DNA from: JBEKYH01 sp049511115
GTDB taxonomy: Bacteria > Planctomycetota > Phycisphaerae > Tepidisphaerales > Tepidisphaeraceae
DNA length: 23,065 bases
Direction: 5' to 3'
Assembly (NCBI GenBank): GCA_049511115.1
Contig: JBEKYH010000014.1
Span: forward strand, 1 to 23,065
Shown piece by piece: positions 7,164 to 13,714 of the stretch (its first letter is position 1; each line of letters opens with the position of its first letter). The notes beneath the pieces are model-generated. The model searched no databases, had not been told where the DNA came from, and saw only the letters and a program-made list of their open reading frames with translations. The translations under genes were made by a program, and so were the position numbers.

Positions 7164-8213
7164 TTACTCTACTGAATTAGTCGGATCGCGCGTTTCAGGG
7201 ACAGGGCCGCCCATACCAGGCTTGCCAAACTCCGTATTCGACCCCCCGTTGGGTGTCGGCTGTGTCGTCGGCTGGCCCAGGTAGGCGGCTGAGCCGAGCG
7301 ACTTGATATATTCCACGAGTTGATCGATTTGCTCCTCCGTGAGCGTGCCGCGGAAGCTGGGCATCAGCACCGAGGCATTGGCCTGGAAGCCCTCCACGAT
7401 GCTCGCCCCGGGATCAACAATGACGCGGCGGATGTATGCCTCATCGGCCACGACGGTGCGGCCGTCGGCGAGCTTCACGTTGCTCATATACAAGCCGGCC
7501 ATGGTCGGCGCCCAGGAGCCGTGGCAGGACATGCAGTTCATCTGCGTGAACAGGCGCTCGCCGCTGGTGCGCATCGGCTCGTCGCCGGTCGCGCCGGCGA
7601 GCCAGCGCTGATAATCCTTTTCTTCCATAACGACGACAGTGCCGATCATTTCGGCGTGTTGCGCACCGCAGTATTGATCGCAGAAGAGGTGATATTCGCC
7701 GACGGTATCGGCGGTGAACCATTCTTCGGAATATTGGCCGGGCACCACGTCGCGCTTGATGCGGAAGGCGGGCAGGCCGAAGTCGTGGATGACATCCTGC
7801 GAAGTCATCACCAGTTTAACGGGGCGGCCGACCGGGACATGCAGCGTGTTGATCTCGCGCTTGCCCTCGGGATGCTGAATCTTCCACATCCATTGCTTGC
7901 CGATGACGTAGATTTCCATCGCGCCGGCGGGCGGGCGGCTGGCGGAGACGAACAATTCCGTGCCCCACCAGAACATCACCAGGCACATGCCCAGCGGAAT
8001 AACCGACCAGGCGATTTCCAGGGACATAGGAGCGTGGACTTCGACGGCCCGGTGGCCGGGGCGAGCGCGATATTTCAGGCCGAAGTAAACGATGAGCACG
8101 AAGATCAAGACGGAGAAGAAGATCGTGATCAGCGTCATGTACGCCAACAGGTAATCGACGTTCCACGACATGGCGGAGGCGTGCGGCGGAAATAGTTCGA
8201 AATTCGTGTTCAT
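7164..8213 (-). CDS. coxB: Cytochrome c oxidase subunit II with fused cytochrome c domain (caa3-type)
   Basis: A 349-residue subunit II. Two membrane helices (about residues 20-45 and 64-90) precede a periplasmic cupredoxin domain. The CuA ligands are visible as His143 (VIHDFGLP), Cys178, Cys182, His186 and Met189 in CDQYCGAQHAEM. A C-terminal class I cytochrome c domain follows, with CMSCH at 227-231 and a probable axial Met284 (VLMPSFRG). The fused haem c makes this a caa3 oxidase that can take electrons directly from ACIII without a soluble cytochrome c. After the haem domain there is a proline/glycine-rich tail (about 312-349) that looks disordered. CuA maturation would use the Sco protein encoded seven bases upstream. 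Confidence 0.96.
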   Translation of the reverse strand: MNTNFELFPPHASAMSWNVDYLLAYMTLITIFFSVLIFVLIVYFGLKYRARPGHRAVEVHAPMSLEIAWSVIPLGMCLVMFWWGTELFVSASRPPAGAMEIYVIGKQWMWKIQHPEGKREINTLHVPVGRPVKLVMTSQDVIHDFGLPAFRIKRDVVPGQYSEEWFTADTVGEYHLFCDQYCGAQHAEMIGTVVVMEEKDYQRWLAGATGDEPMRTSGERLFTQMNCMSCHGSWAPTMAGLYMSNVKLADGRTVVADEAYIRRVIVDPGASIVEGFQANASVLMPSFRGTLTEEQIDQLVEYIKSLGSAAYLGQPTTQPTPNGGSNTEFGKPGMGGPVPETRDPTNSVE

Positions 8214-8220
8214 ACCGTCT

Positions 8221-9090
8221 TTAAACCTGCGACTGCGGGTGTTGCCGCTCGCGACGAAGCTGTAACCCGATAAACAAACCCAATGCGCCCAGAGTCAACG
8301 CCCCGCCGGCTCGGAGGAGATTGCGGACGGCCAGCGTCCATTTGCCGGTAACCGGGTCGTAATGCCAGCAGTACAGCAAAAACGAATCGCTGAGACTGCC
8401 GATTTTGTTGTAACCGGCATCCGCCACGGATAGGCGCACATCATTTGGCTGATATTCAGCGCCATAGAGGTATTTGCTGAGGTGGCCGTCGGGGGTAACG
8501 ATCATCAGCGCGCCGGAGTGAATGTACTGGTCATGGTCGGCGTCGTAGACATAGCGGAAACCGACGGCCTGCGTGACGGCTTTGATGGAATCGGGCGAGC
8601 CGGTCAGGAAATGCCAGGACGCGGCGACGTTGTCCGTATTGATCTGATATTCGTAAGTGTGCTTCTTGGAGGCCGCGTCGTTGGCGGTCTCGCGCGGATC
8701 AAAGCTTATGGTCAGGAGGTCGTAATCCCTACCGGGAAGAAGGCCGGCCTTTGCACATGCGTTGCAGGCGCGGCACATCCCGTTCAGTTCGGCGGTGCAA
8801 AGATACTGGCAACTGTACTGAACGATGGTTAGCAAAACGGGGCGCTTGCCGAAGTAATCGCCGAGCTTGACGGCCTTTCCGTCCTCGTTAGTAAACGGGG
8901 TATCGAGGGGAAGAAGGGCGTCGAGCTTCTGGTCAATGCCGACGTCGTTGAGAATCTTGGGCTTGACGTTGCTGGAGGTAGAGCTGTTATCGAGCGTGCC
9001 GGTGTCAAATCGCGGCGCGCTGTCGGCGCGGACCACCTGTGCGGCGGCGAGGCCGATCAGTGCGGTGAAAATAGCGATTTTTCCAAGCAT
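8221..9090 (-). CDS. sco: SCO1/SenC-family copper chaperone for the CuA centre
   Basis: This 289-residue protein has an N-terminal signal or anchor segment (LGKIAIFTALIGLAAAQV), a thioredoxin-fold SCO domain and a C-terminal membrane helix (GGALTLGALGLFIGLQL). The copper site is visible: CQYLC (Cys94, Cys98) plus the His of YIHSGALMIVTPDG. SCO proteins deliver copper to the CuA site of subunit II, encoded directly downstream. The ATG at 9090 is preferred over an upstream in-frame TTG at 9123 because AGAGGTGG lies nine bases before it and the signal segment then begins cleanly. Unusually, three further cysteines (Cys106, Cys109, Cys112, in MCRACNAC) follow the copper motif; they are not part of the standard SCO signature. 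It sits 36 bases after the preceding gene. Confidence 0.93.
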   Translation of the reverse strand: MLGKIAIFTALIGLAAAQVVRADSAPRFDTGTLDNSSTSSNVKPKILNDVGIDQKLDALLPLDTPFTNEDGKAVKLGDYFGKRPVLLTIVQYSCQYLCTAELNGMCRACNACAKAGLLPGRDYDLLTISFDPRETANDAASKKHTYEYQINTDNVAASWHFLTGSPDSIKAVTQAVGFRYVYDADHDQYIHSGALMIVTPDGHLSKYLYGAEYQPNDVRLSVADAGYNKIGSLSDSFLLYCWHYDPVTGKWTLAVRNLLRAGGALTLGALGLFIGLQLRRERQHPQSQV

Positions 9091-9099
9091 CTTCTTAAT

Positions 9100-9107
9100 C
9101 CACCTCT
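9100..9107 (-). promoter_or_regulatory. Ribosome-binding site fixing the start of sco
   Basis: AGAGGTGG on the minus strand lies nine bases before the ATG at 9090. The alternative TTG at 9123 has no good site upstream, so the shorter sco product is favoured. Confidence 0.5.
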
Positions 9108-9126
9108 TTGCACCAAGAGGCAAAGT

Positions 9127-9681
9127 TCACTGCTGCGGAATACCCGGGGCCGCGGCGGTCCCCGTCGGCGATCCTCTGCCGCCGTCACTGTAAGGAGTCG
9201 GGACGCTTTGAGCCGGGCCGGTCGGCGCTGGAATATCGGTTGCAGTATTGGCCGGGATTCCCTGGCTGGCGAGCAGCTTGATCGCGGCATCTACAGGCAT
9301 GCGATCATGGGTTTTATGGTCGGCCATTTCATCAGAGCCATAGCTGCTGGCGAGGCGATCGTATTCCAATTTCAGGCGGGCCGTGTCCTCATAGGGCAAA
9401 GTCTCGTGAGCCGGTGAGGGCTGTATGGGCGGGCCGGGCGAGGGCGCTCGCATATCGGCCAAGGGAGAACCCGCAGCCTCGGCGTTTGTCTTTTGGTCTT
9501 CCGTATCGGTGAAGAAATAGAACAACCCCAGGGTAATGGCCACAACCACAACCAGCGTGATCGTAAGGCTGATGGTGAAGACGAGGATGCTGCTGGGAGC
9601 GGCGTCCTTCAGCTCGTGCCCGTGCGCCAACGCTGCCGGGTCAGGCGGGGTGGAAGTAGTTGTATCGTGTCCGTGGCTCAT
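9127..9681 (-). CDS. Uncharacterised single-helix membrane protein of the ACIII/caa3 cluster
   Basis: A 184-residue protein with a short His-containing N-terminus (MSHGHD, AHGHE). One strong membrane helix follows at about residues 31-56 (ILVFTISLTITLVVVVAITL), then a hydrophilic periplasmic part. Residues ~125-150 contain HDRMPVDAAIKLLASQGIP. From memory, this resembles a conserved (I/M)P-(V/I)-xx-A(I/M)xLL-x(5)-G(I/L)P segment of small proteins in other ACIII clusters. The remainder is rich in Pro, Ala, Gly and Thr and is probably disordered. It lies between actF (16 bases) and sco (36 bases), where additional small ACIII subunits are encoded in some bacteria. It could be a subunit, an assembly factor or a tether between ACIII and the oxidase. 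No cofactor motif is present. Confidence 0.75.
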   Translation of the reverse strand: MSHGHDTTTSTPPDPAALAHGHELKDAAPSSILVFTISLTITLVVVVAITLGLFYFFTDTEDQKTNAEAAGSPLADMRAPSPGPPIQPSPAHETLPYEDTARLKLEYDRLASSYGSDEMADHKTHDRMPVDAAIKLLASQGIPANTATDIPAPTGPAQSVPTPYSDGGRGSPTGTAAAPGIPQQ

Positions 9682-9697
9682 GGCTCTGCTTCAATCC

Positions 9698-10972
9698 TCA
9701 GGGAACCGGTCCTTTGCGACCGGTAATGGCCGCGCCATATTCGGTAACGCCGAATTCGTGGGCGCCTACTTCGATGGCCGAATATTCATCCACCAGCGGC
9801 GGCGGATCGAGTTTGCCGGCCTTCAACCGACCGAAGAAACCCCACAAGAACAAGCCGCCAATTGCAAACGGAGTCAAGGCGTCCATGAATGTCAGTTGCG
9901 GCGCGGCAAACGCGGGCTTGGTCAAGTACAGCAAATCGACAAACCGCATCAGCAGAATCCAAAACGCCACCCACACCAATAGCCGCGGATTGCGCTTGAG
10001 CGGCTTATTCATCAACAACAGGAACGGCCCAAGGAATTGCAGCAGCATAAGGCCCAATCCCACCGGCAGCCATCCCGTATTATTGCGATGCACGTACCAG
10101 GCCATCTCACTTCTCAGGTTACCCATGTAGGTGATGATGAGCTGCGAGAAGGACATGTACGCCCAAAGCACGGTAAAGGCAAACATGAAACTGGCGAGGT
10201 CGTTGAACTGATCCTTGGAGACTTTGCCCGCCGCCGGCTTAAAGCGGATCAGCAACGCCGTCACAAGCGTGGCAAAGCAGAACGCCGAAAGCACCTGACC
10301 GATCAGGAAAATCAGCGTGAACATCGTCGAGTACCACTCGGGCGTGATGCTCATCACCCAGTCGACGATGGCTCCGGTGAGGGTCAGGACGTAGAAAATC
10401 AGGCCGAAGGCGCTCAATCCGGCGAATGTGCTGGCAACCGCGAAGCTGCGAGTGGCTTCGACTCTGGCCGCGCCGATGCGAATCATAATGCACGTGGCTA
10501 TCCAGACAACAAGGTAAACGACGCCGCGGATAGTGACCGCGCTGGGCGTCAGCCACACCGCCTTATGGGCGCCTAGATGCGGATCAGGTCCGAATCCCGC
10601 CCAGCCGTACATGTGTTGCGTGTGAATGGCAATGACCAGCGGGATGGACAAAACGGCCATCAGCGGAACATTCCCGTTGGCCGCCTGCAGGACGCGCCGA
10701 GCGGCCTGGCCCCACCGTCCGCCGGTGAGGTTGTGGATCATGGCGATCCCGCCGCTGCCCAGGGCCAATCCCATCCAGAATAAAAAGGCAAACAGCCAGG
10801 CCCGGTAAAACGGCTCGCGTAAATCGGCGTTGGCCGCCGCGGCGACGATGGCGATGCCCAGCGCAATCAGGCCGATCACCAGGGAAAGTTTCTGGTATTT
10901 GGCCAGGCGTGCGCGAAGGTCCTCTTCGGTTCCGGGCTGCGCGACTTGGGCATTTGGATCACCCCAGGTCAT
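9698..10972 (-). CDS. actF: Alternative complex III subunit ActF (NrfD-like membrane subunit)
   Basis: A 424-residue polytopic membrane protein with about ten helices, related to NrfD/PsrC quinol-interacting subunits. It is the second such subunit of ACIII beside ActC. Segments such as WLFAFLFWMGLALGSGG near the N-terminus, the periplasmic-looking THMYGWAGFGPDPH region (HTQHMYGW in full) and SFSQLIITYMGNL support the call. So does its position directly after actE, whose stop codon overlaps the start as ATGA (four bases). In known ACIII structures ActF pairs with ActC and shapes proposed proton paths; it lacks haem. The C-terminal tail after the last helix (about 385-424) is hydrophilic. Distinguishing ActF from ActC relies on length and gene order. 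Confidence 0.93.
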   Translation of the reverse strand: MTWGDPNAQVAQPGTEEDLRARLAKYQKLSLVIGLIALGIAIVAAAANADLREPFYRAWLFAFLFWMGLALGSGGIAMIHNLTGGRWGQAARRVLQAANGNVPLMAVLSIPLVIAIHTQHMYGWAGFGPDPHLGAHKAVWLTPSAVTIRGVVYLVVWIATCIMIRIGAARVEATRSFAVASTFAGLSAFGLIFYVLTLTGAIVDWVMSITPEWYSTMFTLIFLIGQVLSAFCFATLVTALLIRFKPAAGKVSKDQFNDLASFMFAFTVLWAYMSFSQLIITYMGNLRSEMAWYVHRNNTGWLPVGLGLMLLQFLGPFLLLMNKPLKRNPRLLVWVAFWILLMRFVDLLYLTKPAFAAPQLTFMDALTPFAIGGLFLWGFFGRLKAGKLDPPPLVDEYSAIEVGAHEFGVTEYGAAITGRKGPVP

Positions 10973-11715
10973 TTGCCACCTCCAGTCGCCGGAGCGCCCT
11001 CAACAGATGTCGACGAATTAAGCGGAACCAAAGCCTGGGCCTTGGAAAGGTCATCAGGCGACGGATTCTGGCTCAACTGCAGGGCCTTGATGTAAGCGGC
11101 GATGGCCCAGCGATCAGAGGGGTTTATTCGCTCGGAATAGCTGTACATGGCTCCGTAACCGTTGCTCATCACGTAGAAAAAGTGGCCAATTGGCTCGTGG
11201 TGCAGCAGCTTGTCGGCGTGGAATGAGGGCGGCGTGGTGAAGCCGCGCTGAACGACCATTCCGTCGCCGTAGCCAAGCTGGCCGTGGCAGACGATGCAAT
11301 AGATGTTGTATCGCTGCTGGCCGCGCTCAAGGAGAGCCTGCATGGCCGGGCCGGTCGTCGGGAAGGGCGTGCCGTCGGGATACGTCGCTGGCAGGTGGTC
11401 AATGGTCTTACCTTGAAGGTCCAGGCCGAAATAGAACTCGCGGTCGGTGCGAAGTTCTTCCTGCGGGACGACGTTTTCGGGAAGCGGGCGGGCGGATTGG
11501 CCGTCGGCGAAGAATTCACTTGGGCGATAGACTTTCCAATACTTGGGCTGCAGGGACATGTCGGAATGGCGATAGCATCCACCCAGGAGGGCCACCAGCG
11601 CAGTCGCAACCAGGGCGGCAATCCGCGGGCGCACGCGCCGGGTACGATCGGGGCGGGCCAGCGACGGCTTAGCCGCGGCGGCGGGGGACTGAAGTTGCTC
11701 TGTTTCCTTGCGCAT
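10969..11715 (-). CDS. actE: Alternative complex III subunit ActE, lipoprotein monohaem cytochrome c
   Basis: A 248-residue protein from the ATG at 11715; an upstream in-frame TTG at 11721 is rejected because AAGGCGG is spaced eight bases from the ATG. After a basic, rather long leader, a hydrophobic segment ends in a lipobox (ALLGGC, Cys47), so the protein is probably lipid-anchored on the periplasmic side. The class I cytochrome c domain has CIVCH (140-144) and a likely axial methionine in GYGAMYSY (Met190). ActE passes electrons from ACIII towards the oxidase. The ribosome-binding site overlaps the actD stop codon (TAAGGCGG), suggesting translational coupling. The C-terminus is a short Gly/Ser/Pro tail. 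Confidence 0.94.
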   Translation of the reverse strand: MRKETEQLQSPAAAAKPSLARPDRTRRVRPRIAALVATALVALLGGCYRHSDMSLQPKYWKVYRPSEFFADGQSARPLPENVVPQEELRTDREFYFGLDLQGKTIDHLPATYPDGTPFPTTGPAMQALLERGQQRYNIYCIVCHGQLGYGDGMVVQRGFTTPPSFHADKLLHHEPIGHFFYVMSNGYGAMYSYSERINPSDRWAIAAYIKALQLSQNPSPDDLSKAQALVPLNSSTSVEGAPATGGGK

Positions 11716-11728
11716 TCTCAAAACCGCC

Positions 11729-12268
11729 TTACGGCGCCACCTCGTCGATTTCTTCGGGACTCAGGCTTTCGAGAAACGCCCGGGTCGTTTCCACATTGAA
11801 CTGCGGATCGTGGCTTTCCACGCAGAGGAAGAACTTGTCGCGGCTGGCGTGGGCAAAGGCCTCGGAATTAAACAGCGGGTGATACGGCTGAGGAAGACCA
11901 TTCAAACCCAACATACCCAGCACCGCGCTGAAAGCCGCGAGCAGAATCATGCACTCAAACGTAATGGGCACAAACGCCGGCCAACTGAAATAGGCCTTGC
12001 CGCCGACATTGATCGGATAGAAGTAGGCGGCCGACGACCATTGCATCACCAGACCCACAACGGCACCGGTCGCGCCGCCGCCGAAGATGATCCAGGGAAG
12101 CTTGGTCTTGTGGAAGCCCAGGGCCTCGGAAAGGCCGTGAATGGGATACGGAGAATAGGCTTCCATTTTGTTGTACCCGGCGGCGCGCGCTTTCTCGACT
12201 GCGTGCAGCAGGGCCTGAGCCGTGCCGAACTGGGCGAGCAATCCGTAAAGTTTGACGTCCGCGCTCAT
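11729..12268 (-). CDS. actD: Alternative complex III subunit ActD (DUF3341)
   Basis: A 179-residue protein of the DUF3341 family. It opens with a small cytoplasmic alpha/beta part (KLYGLLAQFGTAQALLHAVE, AYSPYPIHGLSEALG). Two membrane helices follow at about 58-80 and 98-122, with the typical GGGATGAVVGLVMQW and FVPITFECMILLAAF motifs. ActD has no cofactor and anchors to ActC in ACIII. The C-terminal part (FFLCVESHDPQF, then an acidic LESLSPEEIDEV) is the usual short soluble end. The length agrees with the family. It lies 30 bases after actC and 13 before actE. Confidence 0.95.
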   Translation of the reverse strand: MSADVKLYGLLAQFGTAQALLHAVEKARAAGYNKMEAYSPYPIHGLSEALGFHKTKLPWIIFGGGATGAVVGLVMQWSSAAYFYPINVGGKAYFSWPAFVPITFECMILLAAFSAVLGMLGLNGLPQPYHPLFNSEAFAHASRDKFFLCVESHDPQFNVETTRAFLESLSPEEIDEVAP

Positions 12269-12298
12269 GGGTTATCCCAATGCCTCAAACCAATTTCT

Positions 12299-13711
12299 TT
12301 AATGATGCTCCGCTTCCTTGCCGTGTGCGTGGGCATGCCCACCGGCAGGCTCGGCCACCAACTGCCGCATCTCCGCCACCGCGATCATGGGCAGGGAGCG
12401 GATGAACAGGAACATCAGCGTCATGAAGAATCCCAGCGTTCCGATGTAGGTGCACCAGTCCCAGATGGTCGGATAGTACATGCCCCACATGGAGGGCATG
12501 AATTCACGGTTCAAGCTGGTCACGATGATGACGAAGCGCTCGGCCCACATGCCGACGTTCACAATAATACTGGCGATAAAGAGCCAGAGGATATTGCGCC
12601 GAAACGCCTTGAACCAGAAGAATTGCGGCGTGAGGAAATTGCAGAAGATCAATAGCCAGTAGATCGGTTTGTAGGGACCGGTCATGCGGCTCAGGGACAC
12701 GAACCACTCGGCCTTGTCGTCGCTGTACCAGCCGAAGAAGACTTCGCAGCCATACCCGTAGGAGACCATCAAGCCGGTGACCAGCATGACCTTGGCCATG
12801 TTCTCCAGGTGACGCATGGTGATGAGGCCTTCGAGCCCGTACGCGTAGCGCAGCGGAATGGCCAGGGTCATCACCATCGCAAAGCCGCTGAAGATGGCGC
12901 CGGCGACGAAATAGGGCGGGAAAAATGTTGTATGCCAGCCGGGGACGATGCCGCCGGTGAAGTCCATGGACACCACGCTATGCACCGAGACGACCAGTGG
13001 AGTCGCGATGCCAGCGAGAAGAAGATAAGCGACTTCATAACGGTGCCAGTGCATCGCGCCGCCGCGCCAGCCCATCGACATTGCCCCGTAAATCACGCGC
13101 CCCACGGGATGTTTGCTGCGGTCGCGAAGGGTGGCAAGGTCAGGAATTAGGCCGACATACCAGAACAGCAGCGAGACCGTCGCGTAAGTGCTGACCGCAA
13201 AGCAGTCCCACACCAGCGGACTGCGCCACTGCGGCCACAGGAGCATGGTGTTGGGATAGGGCAGCAGCCAATAGAAATACCACGGGCGGCCCATGTGCAG
13301 CAGCGGAAAGAGTCCGGCGCACGCGACGGCAAAGAGGGTCATCGCTTCGGCCGACCGGTTGATGCTGGTTCGCCATTCCTGGCGGAAGAGCAGGAGCACT
13401 GCGGAAATCAGCGTGCCCGCGTGACCGATACCGATCCACCAGACGAAATTGACGATGGCAAAGCCCCAGGCCACGGGGACGTTGATGCCCCAAACGCCGA
13501 CGCCCTTGGCGAAGATGACCGTGATGGCCAGGTTCAACAGCATCAAGCCGCTGAAGGCGATCAGGAAGCCGATGATCCAGCCGGTTGGCGTCTTCGTGGT
13601 GAGGACGATTTCGCTGATCTTGTCGGTGACGGTTGCGGGCGTGTAGCTGCGATCGACCACCGAGGCGGGCAGGACTGAGTCGGGCGAGCGTTTTAGGGTA
13701 TTTTGCGCCAT
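12299..13711 (-). CDS. actC: Alternative complex III subunit ActC (NrfD-like quinol-binding membrane subunit)
   Basis: A 470-residue polytopic membrane protein of the NrfD/PolysulphideR family with about ten helices. Conserved landmarks include FVWWIGIGHAGTLISAVL, FPLLHMGRPWYFYWLLPYP and GMWAERFVIIVTSLNREFMPS, all typical of ActC. In ACIII, quinol is oxidised at the periplasmic face of this subunit, next to ActB, and electrons pass to its iron-sulfur clusters. The last twelve residues are histidine-rich (HAHAHGKEAEHH), a tail not needed for the fold. It begins three bases after the actB stop codon, so the two are almost certainly translated from one message. Confidence 0.96.
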   Translation of the reverse strand: MAQNTLKRSPDSVLPASVVDRSYTPATVTDKISEIVLTTKTPTGWIIGFLIAFSGLMLLNLAITVIFAKGVGVWGINVPVAWGFAIVNFVWWIGIGHAGTLISAVLLLFRQEWRTSINRSAEAMTLFAVACAGLFPLLHMGRPWYFYWLLPYPNTMLLWPQWRSPLVWDCFAVSTYATVSLLFWYVGLIPDLATLRDRSKHPVGRVIYGAMSMGWRGGAMHWHRYEVAYLLLAGIATPLVVSVHSVVSMDFTGGIVPGWHTTFFPPYFVAGAIFSGFAMVMTLAIPLRYAYGLEGLITMRHLENMAKVMLVTGLMVSYGYGCEVFFGWYSDDKAEWFVSLSRMTGPYKPIYWLLIFCNFLTPQFFWFKAFRRNILWLFIASIIVNVGMWAERFVIIVTSLNREFMPSMWGMYYPTIWDWCTYIGTLGFFMTLMFLFIRSLPMIAVAEMRQLVAEPAGGHAHAHGKEAEHH

Positions 13712-13714
13712 GAC

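Noticed and set aside
5238..7175. A 645-codon plus-strand open frame opposite coxA and coxC
   Set aside because: It lies antisense to two well-conserved oxidase genes. Its translation is dominated by Gly, Asp, Glu, His and Val without any domain, the composition expected when a GC-rich gene is read backwards.
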